Shown one piece after another: positions 53,401-62,421 of a stretch of 64,000 nt of DNA (position 1 is its first letter; every line of letters begins with the position of its first letter). The notes under the pieces were generated by a model, which saw nothing but the letters and a program-made list of their open reading frames with translations, had not been told where the DNA came from and made no database searches. A program made the position numbers and the translations under genes. The DNA is taken from positions 1 through 64,000 of the forward strand of contig JAEUSP010000018.1 of assembly GCA_016788565.1 (NCBI GenBank). The letters are read 5' to 3'. The stretch is from Chlorobiota bacterium (GTDB taxonomy: Bacteria; Bacteroidota; Ignavibacteria; OLB7).

Positions 53401-53821
53401 GAAGGGTGATCCCGTGCAGCAGGTGGATATCCTCGATCACCAGCAAGGTGCGGCGCAATCCAGCAATCCGTTGCAGCGCGGCGGCCACAGCGGGAATCGT
53501 CCCTTCCGGTTCCTGTTTCAGCAATGGCCCTGCCGATTCCGAACCCCACATTGCCAGCGCAAGCACCGGCCCGATTGAGGCCGATTCCTCTGGGCGAAGC
53601 CGTGCGTGCACCACCGCGCCATCGGCGGCGGCAATCTGCCGAATCGCTTCTTCAACAAGTCGACTTTTGCCGCTTCCGGCCTCGCCAACCAGCAGTGCGG
53701 CCCGCAGCGTTGCTGCCTCGGTATCGTGCCACAGCCTGGTGATTTGCTCAAGCTGGGCCGCACGCCCCACAAATGGAAGCGCGCCGTTGCGGACAAAACG
53801 ATCAATGGAGGGGATGGACAT
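50495..53821 (-). CDS. Giant AAA+ regulator with a C-terminal SARP/BTAD-like module
   Basis: A 1108-residue protein. The AAA+/STAND ATPase is at the N-terminus: PFVGRAAQLEQI, Walker A GEAGSGKS at 46-53, Walker B LLVIEDIH around 126-133. A long helical, TPR-like middle part follows (about 350-850). From residue 886 the sequence RIGMFGKMTIQPRG...RARRSMNVAVLRLREAIG looks like the winged-helix DNA-binding domain of SARP regulators, and it is followed by a BTAD-like helical domain to the end. Classical SARPs have this module at the N-terminus, so the order is reversed. Signal and target genes are unknown. It has a paralogue at 62422. Confidence 0.88.
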   Translation of the reverse strand: MSIPSIDRFVRNGALPFVGRAAQLEQITRLWHDTEAATLRAALLVGEAGSGKSRLVEEAIRQIAAADGAVVHARLRPEESASIGPVLALAMWGSESAGPLLKQEPEGTIPAVAAALQRIAGLRRTLLVIEDIHLLHGITLREFAILLDLLADDPLAILCTSRPAELDARALLQPFIREEIALAGLQREDLAQLWRELFDDRANPEALQAMERATLGNPLAFRSALRGAINSGAMRMEEATNIWRVSLAPAAFAEVVGRTAQRISEGMISHLSDVELHAAQMLGVLGESFSFESATLLLPGAEAMLPRLVEQGVIARPLTASYPLNGVASAHPPFAFVHTLLHRWLWERATPSFGSIARLLANSPPIFSVRPFQFLLECANPESLPQAVAEQAITRLLPVAAALDHSADWPYALTIYHACQVLYQGVEHWEHQTDQYRVRIELLMRGVNQLRSRNAPEAYAEMIAEIMHISATLLENDYPTARMYALSFQQEYLWHTQDPAYLDIWQEVQSLCRQHPEVRFDFPYLEFLSQAMHFAIIEPDLGRMEAIEQELDDLMESPHATDPFKNHALLHVARYLILKFDTAQELSRRQRLRQQLDALDGGDLRHRPWVLEFLGTTGNPTETIAQANPLTRYFRDAAYWQSFYSASLLKAASLALMGASATELQSLLAALPNWGNVDEELHTLIARRCWDICLALALRFDAEGAVGMATFCQFDPQDLPAAQKLFWHQVSQSPASLNPADDLLEEEHPLLQLHAAITAGNGVEPMGLELALEVMQSLRKELQQPILRTYDLADRYCFLHELNRAQAEGKGAVIAAAGQLPQTVVRGLMEWFVEHGVHSPIEGVLEHYGHHLPPEETARWRRTARGMAKTAESNQQSATVEEPALRIGMFGKMTIQPRGTEPTRLRGARNQALLGLLVADAMLREPLEKIDFCRLATNDLEDPDRARRSMNVAVLRLREAIGTAEMILTDGDTPRLHPDLCQADILEAYTALRNARQFLREGGVADALRNIQRTLALWRGQVPFPGLYDEFYESLREEFETRTRDTAVAIAKRLLKEEDTTGAEQLLQQTFSILPEDEEVGNLLQSALLRQGKLADTQWVAMKAEESE

Positions 53822-53927
53822 GGCAGGCGGAGCTATTGCAAGCAGGAAAGAATTTGGTTGGGAAGATAACACCGAATGGCCGGCTGCTGGCCGGGCAATC
53901 ACCCCACGCTATCAACCGGAAACAAGA

Positions 53928-53958
53928 CAAGCCGCAGGATAGGTAATCCTGCGGCTTG
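53928..53958. terminator. Terminator hairpin after rpsR
   Basis: A perfect 13-bp stem CAAGCCGCAGGAT / ATCCTGCGGCTTG with the loop AGGTA. It lies in the 190-bp spacer between rpsR and the AAA+ gene on the same strand, so it ends the ribosomal-protein operon. The stem sequence resembles the GTAGCCGCAGG repeat at 6811. Confidence 0.8.
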
Positions 53959-54013
53959 CGAAGCGCGTAGCGTTCAAGAAAAATTTCAGGCTGAGCCGAG
54001 AGAGAGAGTTTGC

Positions 54014-54301
54014 TTAGCGTGCGTCGTCGGTAACGAACGGGAGGAGCGCAAGGTGGCGTGCGTACTTCACCGCACGGGTTAGCGCACGCTGTTGCGTTGC
54101 GGTAAGCCCGGTGATACGCTTCGGGAGGATTTTCCCTTGGTCGTTGGTGAAGCGAAGCAGCAACTTGGTGTTCGTGTAATCAATGTACTCAATCCCCCGT
54201 AACGGATTCCGGCGGCGGCGTGGCGGCTCGGCACGTTTTTGCTGGCGGAGCGCGCCATCGGGAAGGTTGTTCTGGTCGCGGCGATTATTGCGTGGATTCA
54301 C
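54014..54301 (-). CDS. rpsR: Ribosomal protein bS18
   Basis: A 95-residue protein. The core IDYTNTKLLLRFTNDQGKILPKRITGLTATQQRALTRAVKYARHLALLPF is nearly complete bS18, with a basic Asn/Gln/Arg-rich N-tail of about 30 residues. It is the last gene of a small operon 45 bp after rpmE, not beside rpsF and rplI, where it is usually found. Confidence 0.97.
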   Translation of the reverse strand: MNPRNNRRDQNNLPDGALRQQKRAEPPRRRRNPLRGIEYIDYTNTKLLLRFTNDQGKILPKRITGLTATQQRALTRAVKYARHLALLPFVTDDAR

Positions 54302-54346
54302 GGTAGCCTGAAATATGGAAGTTCTACGTTGTTTGTATCGCTGATT

Positions 54347-54577
54347 TTACGAGGTCTGCTTGGAAGCGCGGATATCCTTGGAGCGTTGCGAACGCTGGTT
54401 GAAGCGGTCAATACGCCCGGCGGTATCAATCATCTTCTGCCGTCCGGTGAAGAACGGGTGGCATTCGGAGCAGATTTCTAGTTTGATGTTGCCGATTGTG
54501 GAGCGGGTGATAAACACCGACCCGCAAACGCAGCTTACCTGCGCAGCAACATATTTCGGATGGATTTTCTCTTTCAT
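54347..54577 (-). CDS. rpmE: Ribosomal protein bL31 (zinc-binding form)
   Basis: A 76-residue protein, [20 protein letters not shown]...[26 protein letters not shown], with the CxC and CxxC cysteines of the zinc-binding (C+) type. It is 30 bp after the small gene at 54608 and 45 bp before rpsR. Confidence 0.97.
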   Translation of the reverse strand: MKEKIHPKYVAAQVSCVCGSVFITRSTIGNIKLEICSECHPFFTGRQKMIDTAGRIDRFNQRSQRSKDIRASKQTS

Positions 54578-54607
54578 TGTTGTTCAGCCCCTTTTCAAAA
54601 AAAGTGA

Positions 54608-54778
54608 TTAACCCTTTACAGCTTTCTCGACTTCGGCAAGGTCCTTCACTTGGATGAAGCGTTCGCCGAAGGTGTAGGTGCCCCGATTGGACTTGTTCAT
54701 CGTGACGATTTTCACGGAAATCTTGTCCGACGCGCCTTTCTTCTTGTTCTTATCTTGGAACGATTGCGTTTTTGCCAT
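54608..54778 (-). CDS. Small basic protein, DUF4295-like
   Basis: A 56-residue lysine-rich protein starting MAKTQSFQDKNKKKGASDK, with a KIVTMNKSNRGTYTFGERFI core. It resembles the small DUF4295 proteins found beside ribosomal protein genes in Bacteroidota, though I could not compare sequences. It is the first gene of the rpmE-rpsR operon, so a ribosome-associated role is plausible. The start at 54778 is preferred over an in-frame Met at 54832. Confidence 0.72.
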   Translation of the reverse strand: MAKTQSFQDKNKKKGASDKISVKIVTMNKSNRGTYTFGERFIQVKDLAEVEKAVKG

Positions 54779-55019
54779 GGCTGACTCCGAATCTAAGTCG
54801 TTGGTATAGCTGTGTGCAGAATAGGACGGCAAAGATACGCCCGTGCGTGTGCGTTTGCCAAGCCCTGAACATCTTGCAATTTTTCTACGGAAACCACGAA
54901 AGAGGGCGACCCCCTTGCGGGAAGCCGCCCGTCTTCCGTTTCTAGACCATTATGGGAACTTGCTGAAAGAGCTACCTGTATCGTTCAAAACCTCTACTGG
55001 TTGTGCTCTGTTGTCTGTG

Positions 55020-55104
55020 TGCAGGAGGGGGGAGTCGAACCCCCACGGGTGTTGAGCCCGCCAGATTTTGAGTCTGGTGCGTCTGCCTATTCCGCCACTC
55101 CTGC
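55020..55104 (-). tRNA. tRNA-Leu, anticodon CAA
   Basis: An 85-nt class II tRNA. The acceptor GCAGGAG pairs with CTCCTGC. The anticodon stem CCAGA/TCTGG encloses CTCAAAA (anticodon CAA). The long variable arm is CGGGCTCAACACCCG, and the T-arm is GGGGG-TTCGACT-CCCCC. The discriminator is A, and CCA is not encoded. It lies between gyrA and the ribosomal operon on the same strand. Confidence 0.95.
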
Positions 55105-55198
55105 TTCGTACCGTCAGCAATTCCAATTTTGACGTTGTCAGGGTTGGCACTGCTGTTCGGCAGATTCCGCAGCTCGGTAAGTGGCACTACCGTGCTGC

Positions 55199-55230
55199 GG
55201 AAAAGGGCTGCAATGATACGGCCACAGCCC
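55199..55230 (-). terminator. Probable terminator after gyrA
   Basis: On the minus strand GGGCTG (55230-55225) pairs with CAGCCC (55210-55205) around 14 nt, then TTTTCC follows. It is 35 bp past the gyrA stop. Confidence 0.55.
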
Positions 55231-55264
55231 CCACGAATGCAATAGAAGAATTGTAAACGGCCAA

Positions 55265-58200
55265 TTATTCTTCTGTATTGCCGATTTCCTCGCTGTTTTC
55301 GCCGTTATTTTCGCTGTTTCCCTCCCCTTCTTCGGATGCCACAATCGCCACTCCGGTGATTTGATCCCCCTCGTTCATGCGGATCAGCCGCACCCCTTGT
55401 GTGTTCCGGCCAAGCACCCGGATTTCGGCAACGTGCTGGCGAATCACCATTCCCCCTTTGGTCATCACCACAATGTCGTCGGCATCCACCACTTCCCGCA
55501 TGGAGATGACGTTCCCGGTTTTGTCGGTGGTGTTCATGGAGATCACCCCTTTGCCGCCGCGCCGCGTCAGGCGGAAATCGGCAACTTGGCTCCGCTTGCC
55601 GTAGCCGTTTTCGGCCACCACCAGCAGGTTGGATTCGGTCCGTTTGACGGCCACCATCCCGATGACAAAATCCTTATCTCCAAGCGTCACCCCGCGCACC
55701 CCTGCGCCCTGGCGGCCTATGTCGCGCACGTCGGTTTCGCGGAACCGGACAGCCATTCCCTGGTGGGTTCCAATCACGATGTCGTTGGTCCCGTCGGTTA
55801 ATCGGGCTTCCACAAGGTTGTCGCCGTCGGCAAGGTTAATGGCAATGATGCCGTTGCTGCGCATGTTGGCAAAAGCTTTCAGCGGCGTTTTCTTCACGGT
55901 TCCGCGCTGCGTCACCATAAAGATGAACTCTTCGGTGGTGAACCCGCGCACGGCCATCACTGCGGTGATGTTTTCATCTTTCTCCTTTGGCAGCAAGTTG
56001 GCCAACGAACGCCCTTTTGCGGCGCGCCCCGCCTCCGGTATCTCGTAAATTTTCACCCGGAAGCAACGGCCACGGTCGGTGAAAAACACAAGGTAATGGT
56101 GGGTGGAGCCAACAAAGACGTGTTCGATGAAATCATCCTCGCGGGTTTGCATCCCCGTCACCCCTTTTCCGCCGCGAAGCTGGCGACGGTAGCCGCTTGC
56201 GGGGAACCGCTTGATGAACCCGTTGTTGCTGATGGTGACCACCATATCCTCCTCGGCAATCATATCCTCAATCGTGAAGTCACGATAGTCGTAGATGATC
56301 TCGGTCCGGCGGGGGTTGTCGTATTTTTGCTTCAGCTCCAGAAGCTCGGTGCGGATGATCTCCATCTGCAGTTCTTTGGAGGCCAGAATTGCCCGCAGCC
56401 CTTCAATCATTTTGATGGTTTCGCGGTATTCATCTTCGATTTTTTGGCGTTCCAGTCCGGTTAGCCGCTGCAACCGCATATCCAGAATGGCCTTGGATTG
56501 GATGTCCGACAGCCCAAACCGGCTCATCAGGCTTGCTTTTGCGGTTTCCACATCCTTCGATTTTTTGATTGTCTCGATCACCGCATCAATGTTATCAAGG
56601 GCGATGATGTAGCCTTCCAGAATATGGGCGCGGCGTTCGGCGGCCTCAAGGTCGAATTGGGTTCGGCGAACCACCACTTCGTTGCGGTGCTTCAGGAAGT
56701 GCTCCATCACTTCTTTCAGGTTCAGCACCCGTGGCCGTCCATCCACCAACGCAAGCATAATCACGCCGAACGTCTGCTGCATTTGGGTGTGCTTGTACAG
56801 GTTGTTCAGCACCACTTCGGGGGTGGCATCCCGCTTCAGCTCCACCACAACCCGCACGCCGTCGCGGTCTGATTCATCGCGGATGTTGGAGATGTCCTCC
56901 AGCCGTTTTTCTTTCACCAACTCAGCAATTTTTTCAATCAACTGAGCCTTGTTCACCTGGTACGGGAACTCGGTAATTACTAATTGCTCCCTCCCCGATT
57001 TCAGCACTTCGGTGTTCACCCGTGCGCGCATCACCACGCGGCCACGCCCACTTTGGAAGGCCTCGGCAACGCCCTCGTAGCCGTAAATAATTCCGCCGGT
57101 TGGGAAGTCGGGAGCCTTCACGTACTTCATCAGCTCCTGGATGGTGAGATCGGGGTTTTTAATCAACTCAATCAATCCATCCACCACTTCGCCAAGATTG
57201 TGCGGGGGGATATTGGTGGCCATCCCAACGGCAATCCCGCTTGCTCCGTTCACCAGAAGATTCGGGAAGTTTGCCGGAAGCACGCTTGGCTGCTGAAGCG
57301 ATTCGTCGAAGTTCGGGACAAAATCAACGGTTTTTTTGTCAATGTCCCGCAGCATCTCCATGGCAACGTGGGTTAGGCGCGCCTCGGTGTTGTGGTTGAT
57401 AAAACCATTGGCCACAAAGGAATGGCAATCGCTATCCACCCGCACCGAATAGACCTTTTGTTGGCCAGCATCTTCAACCGCCGCAACAGCTTCAAAAAGG
57501 TAATGCTGCTGCGCCAGAAGCTCCACTTGCTGGTATCCGGTTTCGGTTAACACCTTGCTGATTCTGGGCAACGCGGCAACCAAGCGATCGTGGCGATCAA
57601 TGTTGTGCTTGCTTAACCACTCGCGCTGGCCGCGGGCGGCGTTGCTGCGGATGTAGTTGGAAAGGAAGGGAATGTTGTCCGTTTTGGAGAAGGCGGTTCC
57701 GGTGAACGTTGCAAGGATTCTGTGCAATGCCTGCTGTTTAGCTGCCGAAGCAAAACTGATCAATTCAGCAAACGACCGCAGATTTTCTTCCCCCACAATC
57801 AACACCCGGCTGTTGCCGCGCCCACGCTCGTGGTTCAACGAGGAAACGATGCCGAAGCGGAGCAACAAGGTCTGCACTTGCTGCAACAAGGTTTGGCTTG
57901 TTGAGCAAAGGCTAACCCGTAGCAGGCTGCGCCCTGATTGTTCGGCGGCCCCATCACCTTCAAACAATCCACGCAAGAAGGCAGCAACCACCGATTGCGG
58001 CGAGCGGAGGATTACATCGGGGATGGTGCGGGTAACTGACTTTCCATGAAGCCCTAAGCCTTTTAGGAATTGAACAACTTGCTGGGAAACAACCTGCATT
58101 TGCCAGAAATTCTTTTTGCCGTAGCTGTTTGGTTCGCGCAGGAATCGGTGCAGCCGGCATCCAACAAACACGCGCTCCCACGCCGCCGCGAACTGATCGG

Positions 58201-59071
58201 CAAACTCACCTTCGCAGTTCGTGAACTCAATCACGTTGGGGCGAACGGTTCCTTCGGCAACCAACGCACCCAACAGGAACGCAAGGTCCTCATCAAGAAC
58301 GGTTGGCAATGGATGTTGCACCGTTCGTGAGCCAGCCGGGATTTCTGGATGGTGGTTGCTTACATCTACCAATTCTTCCGGCCACAGGTGTTGGCTACGG
58401 TCAAGCACAAGGTACTCGCCAACGCGAATCTGATCCATTGTTTTCCACACCAACTTCACCGGTCGGTCGTCGCCGGGGATTGCCACCAGCAGCGGGTGGT
58501 TTGTTGTTCCTGTCACCTGATAGCCACGCCGTGTGCGGACCCGCAGCGTGGGGAACGCACCACAATCGAACCACTTGCTTGCGGTGTTTACCTTCCCCCC
58601 TTGCGACAACACTTGCAGCTGAACATCCTCGCTGCCATCCTGCGAAAGCTGATCCATCCGCTGCAAACCTCCGCCGGTCACAACCAACGTGTCGCCAGTA
58701 ACGCAGTACCTCATGGCCGCCGGGGGGTCGCCGTCCATGCTGCCGAAGTTCCCCTGGCCATCCACCAGCGGGTGGCGCATGGAGAAATCTTGGGCCATGC
58801 GAACCAGCGAGTCGTAAATGGCGGCATCGCCGTGCGGGTGGTACTTCCCCATTGTCTCGGCAACGGGGCGCGCGGCTTTTTTGTACGGCCGGTTTGGCGA
58901 AAGGCTCAGCTCCGACATGGCGTACAGCACGCGGCGATGCACCGGTTTTAAGCCGTCGCGCACGTCGGGAAGTGCGCGGGAGACGATCACCGAAAAGGAG
59001 TAATCAAGGAAGGAGTTCTGCATCTCCTCTTCCAGAGTGATGGGAACCAAGCGTTCGGACGTTGTTGCCAT
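55265..59071 (-). CDS. gyrA: DNA gyrase subunit A precursor with intein
   Basis: A 1268-residue precursor; without the 439-residue intein the mature GyrA is 829 residues, a normal size. The N-extein has [19 protein letters not shown] and [16 protein letters not shown], where Tyr122 is the DNA-cleaving tyrosine. The intein begins at the next residue, and the C-extein resumes with [13 protein letters not shown]. The C-terminal beta-pinwheel is present. The GyrA box is degenerate (RQLRGGKG near YRR). An acidic Asn/Glu-rich tail ends the protein. Gyrase activity depends on protein splicing, because the insertion splits the active site. Complete and in frame. Confidence 0.97.
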   Translation of the reverse strand: MATTSERLVPITLEEEMQNSFLDYSFSVIVSRALPDVRDGLKPVHRRVLYAMSELSLSPNRPYKKAARPVAETMGKYHPHGDAAIYDSLVRMAQDFSMRHPLVDGQGNFGSMDGDPPAAMRYCVTGDTLVVTGGGLQRMDQLSQDGSEDVQLQVLSQGGKVNTASKWFDCGAFPTLRVRTRRGYQVTGTTNHPLLVAIPGDDRPVKLVWKTMDQIRVGEYLVLDRSQHLWPEELVDVSNHHPEIPAGSRTVQHPLPTVLDEDLAFLLGALVAEGTVRPNVIEFTNCEGEFADQFAAAWERVFVGCRLHRFLREPNSYGKKNFWQMQVVSQQVVQFLKGLGLHGKSVTRTIPDVILRSPQSVVAAFLRGLFEGDGAAEQSGRSLLRVSLCSTSQTLLQQVQTLLLRFGIVSSLNHERGRGNSRVLIVGEENLRSFAELISFASAAKQQALHRILATFTGTAFSKTDNIPFLSNYIRSNAARGQREWLSKHNIDRHDRLVAALPRISKVLTETGYQQVELLAQQHYLFEAVAAVEDAGQQKVYSVRVDSDCHSFVANGFINHNTEARLTHVAMEMLRDIDKKTVDFVPNFDESLQQPSVLPANFPNLLVNGASGIAVGMATNIPPHNLGEVVDGLIELIKNPDLTIQELMKYVKAPDFPTGGIIYGYEGVAEAFQSGRGRVVMRARVNTEVLKSGREQLVITEFPYQVNKAQLIEKIAELVKEKRLEDISNIRDESDRDGVRVVVELKRDATPEVVLNNLYKHTQMQQTFGVIMLALVDGRPRVLNLKEVMEHFLKHRNEVVVRRTQFDLEAAERRAHILEGYIIALDNIDAVIETIKKSKDVETAKASLMSRFGLSDIQSKAILDMRLQRLTGLERQKIEDEYRETIKMIEGLRAILASKELQMEIIRTELLELKQKYDNPRRTEIIYDYRDFTIEDMIAEEDMVVTISNNGFIKRFPASGYRRQLRGGKGVTGMQTREDDFIEHVFVGSTHHYLVFFTDRGRCFRVKIYEIPEAGRAAKGRSLANLLPKEKDENITAVMAVRGFTTEEFIFMVTQRGTVKKTPLKAFANMRSNGIIAINLADGDNLVEARLTDGTNDIVIGTHQGMAVRFRETDVRDIGRQGAGVRGVTLGDKDFVIGMVAVKRTESNLLVVAENGYGKRSQVADFRLTRRGGKGVISMNTTDKTGNVISMREVVDADDIVVMTKGGMVIRQHVAEIRVLGRNTQGVRLIRMNEGDQITGVAIVASEEGEGNSENNGENSEEIGNTEE
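57389..58705 (-). mobile_element. GyrA intein with LAGLIDADG homing endonuclease
   Basis: A 439-residue in-frame element between Tyr122 and Thr562 of the gyrA product. Splicing blocks: Cys1 in CVTGDTLVV, block B GTTNHPLL (Thr67, His70), block [18 protein letters not shown], and the C-terminal NGFINHN (His438, Asn439) followed by Thr as the +1 nucleophile. An endonuclease with two LAGLIDADG motifs lies inside: [12 protein letters not shown] (about 141-152) and [11 protein letters not shown] (about 242-252), both with their acidic residue. All key residues are intact, so splicing and possibly homing should be active. The insertion site is that of the mycobacterial GyrA inteins. Confidence 0.97.
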
Positions 59072-59403
59072 GAAGAGCCTATTCTGTATGACTGAAAGTT
59101 TTGGTTGCTACAAGTCGCTAAGTGCCATAACGGTTGCCTAACCAAACGGACAACAGGCCACCACCGCTCCCACCGGCAATCTGGCAGTGATTGAACGGGA
59201 ACGAAATGCTGAAAAATGGTAGAAATCGGCGATTTCTGTGGCTGTTGTGCAAGTCGGCATCCGCCGCAAAGATAGGCAAAACGGCATTCCTAACAGCCGA
59301 AAAAATTGCCTTGCAACGGGGATTTTTTTGCTGGCGGAAAGGCGGATTTTGGCGAACAAAACGCAGCACCAGCACAAGATGCCGCTCACCTTCCCAAACA
59401 CCT
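59072..59403. other. Intergenic region upstream of gyrA
   Basis: 332 bp between the McrB-like gene and gyrA, both on the minus strand. The only structure seen is a 17-bp palindrome, AGAAATCG-G-CGATTTCT at 59221-59237. No gene or RNA is supported. The gyrA promoter is expected near 59080-59150. Confidence 0.55.
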
Positions 59404-61575
59404 CTACTCCACCTCACCCCTCACCCGCTCCCACCGGAACTCTTCGACGGCTGCTGGTTGGTCGTAAAAATATTCGGCAAGGTATGGCTCAATCTCCATC
59501 GCCCAGATTGAGGGGAGCAACTCCGGCAAATTGGGCTGCAAAAAAAAGGAGATGCCAAGCTCATAATGGGGATTGTTGATCCGTTGATTCATCCGCGCCA
59601 GCAGCGCGATCAACCCTTCAACATTCCGATTGTGGCGGGCGTGGTAGTGGCGGAGCAACCGGTAATCGGGGCGAAGCTCCACAAACGCAAAACGGCGGCG
59701 CAAAGCGTAATCCAGCAGGGCAATCGAGCGGTCGGCGGTGTTCATGGTCCCGATAATCGTGACGTTTTTGGGGATGCGGAAGGCCCGCCCACCGGCAAGC
59801 TCAATCGTGCGGTCGCGGTACTCCAGCAAGTACATCAGCTCGCCAAACACTCGCGAGATGTCGGCGCGGTTAATCTCATCAATCACCAGCACGCAGGTTC
59901 CGCGCCGCGCCTGTGCTTTGTGGCAGAACTCCAAAAACCGCCCGGGCTGCATCGGGTACTCCACCACATCCCCCCGCGAAACGGGACGAATGCCGATCAT
60001 AAAATCTTCGTAGGAGTAGGAAGGGTGAAACTGTACAAGCTCCTGCATCCCTTCTCCCCCCGCCGAAAAATGCCGCGCCAGCCGTTCCGCAAGGTAGGTT
60101 TTTCCGGTCCCAGGCGGGCCGTAGATTATTGCTTGCCCCTTCCGCGCAATCGCCGCAATCCATTGCTGAAGGACCTCAGTCGGATGACCTGTTTCGGCAG
60201 CAAGAGCTTCCAACGAATAAAACTCACCTTCTACTCCTTTGCCAGTTTGGTAGCGGCCCTTTGCATCGCCAACCTGCGGCTGGGCAGAGGTTGGTTCGGG
60301 AAATGAGATGGAGCCGGTTTGGGCATACTCTGGGTCGGGGATATCGGCCCCGGTGGCTTCCCGCAAATGCTGCAACACCCCCGGCGAGTGCGCCGCCGCC
60401 CACGCCATTCTGGTGGCCTTTGCCGATGCCTTCCGGATGAACTGCTGGTGCGATTCCCAAAGCTGATCGCGCAGCTTGATGAACTCCTTCACCCCCATCA
60501 TCCCAATCCCTTTTTCCCCCGGCACGCTCCGGTATCTGCGGTTGCTGAACTCCACCGGCGGGCTGATTGTTTTGCGGTCCTGCGGCGCAAGCGATTCGGC
60601 ATCCAGCAGCAGGCGCACCTCGTTGTTCCGCAAGGTTAGCACCTCCACCGGCCCCACGTTCAGCCGGATTTCGCGGGGGTGCAAGGTTAGCCCCCAGTTG
60701 TTGCCATGCAGCGTGCTGGCAAACTGCACCGTCTGGGCCAAATACTCCATGCAGGCATGGCGCACCTCCGTTTCCGGATAAAGCATCGCCAGCACATCGG
60801 CGGCTGATTCCGCGCTGTTGCGGTCGAACGGAGTGCGCGGTTCGGGTTGCTCCCTGCTGCCCGCCGATGACTGCAAAACGTCGTGGCCAACCACCGCAAG
60901 GTAATGGGAGAAAAGATCGAACAGGTGAGTGGGATGAAGATCGTATCGCCCGGCAAGCTCCAGCATCTCGGTCGTCACCTCGGCAATCAACTCCAAACCG
61001 ATTTTGTTGGCGCGGGGGTAGTTGGCAAGTGCTTGGCTGAATGCCACATCAGCAAAGTAGTTCAAGGCCCGCCGCAAGCGATTGCTCAGCGGGAGAAACG
61101 CCTCCGGGCGAAGCGCGCTCAGGATTGGAGTCAGCCTCCCGCTTTGCAAGCCTTTGGTGTGGGGCATCCGTGCAAAATTCTGGCAGGCTTCGGGAAGCTG
61201 GTCGGGGTGGGTGTTGGAGGTTTGGATGAAATGGAGTAGCGCGGCAGCGATGGCTGGCAACTCAGCTTCCGGGATCCACTTCATGGAGCTTAACATGCCT
61301 TCAACATTGACATTCATTGCTGGGGCGTGCGAAATCCACATTCCGCCAGCTCGCGTTGCTGGGGAATCGGCGTGTGGCAGAAGCATCCGCAGCGGGGCTG
61401 TTCCCACATCCTCCCCTTTCTCAACCGCAGAAAGCAGCCGCTGGAAGTTAGCGCGCCCCACCGCTGCCGATTCTTGCATCAACCTCACATGCCGTTCCCC
61501 CTCCTCCCGGTTCAACCAGTTGGCGGCGAACTCACGGAACAGTTGCAAGTATTCGGCCCGTTTCTGGGGTGTCAT
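59404..61575 (-). CDS. McrB-like AAA+ ATPase
   Basis: A 723-residue protein. The N-terminal 440 residues are a family-specific region with no match I know. The AAA+ domain has Walker A GPPGTGKT at 486-493, Walker B CVLVIDEINRADI at 561-573, and the McrB signature MNTADRSIALLD at 611-622, which in E. coli McrB belongs to the GTP-binding elements. No McrC-type nuclease gene lies next to it, so it is not a standard McrBC restriction locus. Its ATG overlaps the stop of the upstream lipoprotein gene by 4 bp. The task is unknown: an orphan or variant defence protein, or a MoxR-like chaperone. Confidence 0.85.
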   Translation of the reverse strand: MTPQKRAEYLQLFREFAANWLNREEGERHVRLMQESAAVGRANFQRLLSAVEKGEDVGTAPLRMLLPHADSPATRAGGMWISHAPAMNVNVEGMLSSMKWIPEAELPAIAAALLHFIQTSNTHPDQLPEACQNFARMPHTKGLQSGRLTPILSALRPEAFLPLSNRLRRALNYFADVAFSQALANYPRANKIGLELIAEVTTEMLELAGRYDLHPTHLFDLFSHYLAVVGHDVLQSSAGSREQPEPRTPFDRNSAESAADVLAMLYPETEVRHACMEYLAQTVQFASTLHGNNWGLTLHPREIRLNVGPVEVLTLRNNEVRLLLDAESLAPQDRKTISPPVEFSNRRYRSVPGEKGIGMMGVKEFIKLRDQLWESHQQFIRKASAKATRMAWAAAHSPGVLQHLREATGADIPDPEYAQTGSISFPEPTSAQPQVGDAKGRYQTGKGVEGEFYSLEALAAETGHPTEVLQQWIAAIARKGQAIIYGPPGTGKTYLAERLARHFSAGGEGMQELVQFHPSYSYEDFMIGIRPVSRGDVVEYPMQPGRFLEFCHKAQARRGTCVLVIDEINRADISRVFGELMYLLEYRDRTIELAGGRAFRIPKNVTIIGTMNTADRSIALLDYALRRRFAFVELRPDYRLLRHYHARHNRNVEGLIALLARMNQRINNPHYELGISFFLQPNLPELLPSIWAMEIEPYLAEYFYDQPAAVEEFRWERVRGEVE

Positions 61576-62297
61576 GGCTTCGGTCTCCGCATCGGTAGGC
61601 TATCGCTGGTGGAAAGGCGCACGGTTTGGGGGATGGAAAACAGCGCGTCGGTAGGGATGGAGGTGGTATCCACCGAGCGAGCCTCCAGCACCAAATAGCT
61701 GAGGTTATGGCTGGCGCGAAAAACCGGAATTTCCAGGAAGAGTGGGATTTCCTTCCAGACCCAAACGCGAGTTTCGCCGATGCCATCATCGTAGGCATAC
61801 CCGGTTGCGGTGTTTCCCAAAAACGTCCGCTTCCCCAACCGCCGGAATTTCAGTTTAGATTGCTGCTGTTGATTCATCCGCCAAACCGGAAAAATTGCCC
61901 CAATCATTGGGCCATCAGGAAGGGGGATCGAGTCGGTAAAACCGGTTCGGGCAATGGGGTCGTAGGTAACAAGCCGCCCGCGGCTGAAGATCATTGCACG
62001 CTGCGCCGAGGTGTCGCTGGCGGTGTCGGAAGGGAGGTCATACAAGGCCTGCTGGGCCCCAAACTCCCGAAAATAGAGTACCTGCCGCCGCCCGAACTGG
62101 GGGTCGTAGTAGTTCACGGTTGCGGACGCAACAGCGTAGCGTTTGCCGGGGTCCAACGGCGGAACAACTTCGGCAGAATCGCCCGCTGGGATTGCGCCAG
62201 GGGCCGGGCGGCGTTCGCAAGCAATCAGCAAGCCAAGCGAAAGGGACAAGAACAGCAGCTGAAGCCAGCAGCGATGAAGCAGTACGGTGAAGATCAT
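61572..62297 (-). CDS. Putative lipoprotein coupled to the McrB-like gene
   Basis: A 241-residue protein with an ideal lipobox LIAC (Cys27) after a hydrophobic stretch, so it is anchored in the envelope. The rest is a compact beta-rich domain (SATVNYYDPQFGRRQVLYF, TRVWVWKEIPLFLEIPVF). I do not recognise a family. The ATG at 62297 is preferred over a TTG at 62315. The 4-bp overlap with the McrB-like gene suggests co-translation, which is odd for an envelope protein and a cytosolic ATPase. Confidence 0.75.
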   Translation of the reverse strand: MIFTVLLHRCWLQLLFLSLSLGLLIACERRPAPGAIPAGDSAEVVPPLDPGKRYAVASATVNYYDPQFGRRQVLYFREFGAQQALYDLPSDTASDTSAQRAMIFSRGRLVTYDPIARTGFTDSIPLPDGPMIGAIFPVWRMNQQQQSKLKFRRLGKRTFLGNTATGYAYDDGIGETRVWVWKEIPLFLEIPVFRASHNLSYLVLEARSVDTTSIPTDALFSIPQTVRLSTSDSLPMRRPKP

Positions 62298-62421
62298 GCG
62301 TGAAAACGAGTGCAATGAAGAAGGTTATGAGAAGCATGGAGGCGCGCCGGGGAAGTAAACGCTTGTTCATCGTTCCATATCTGTGCATTTTAGCTGCATC
62401 TGTAATCAAGTCCACTGTGCC

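Noticed and set aside
59404-61575. Classical McrBC restriction system
   Set aside because: No McrC-like nuclease gene is adjacent on either side within the window.
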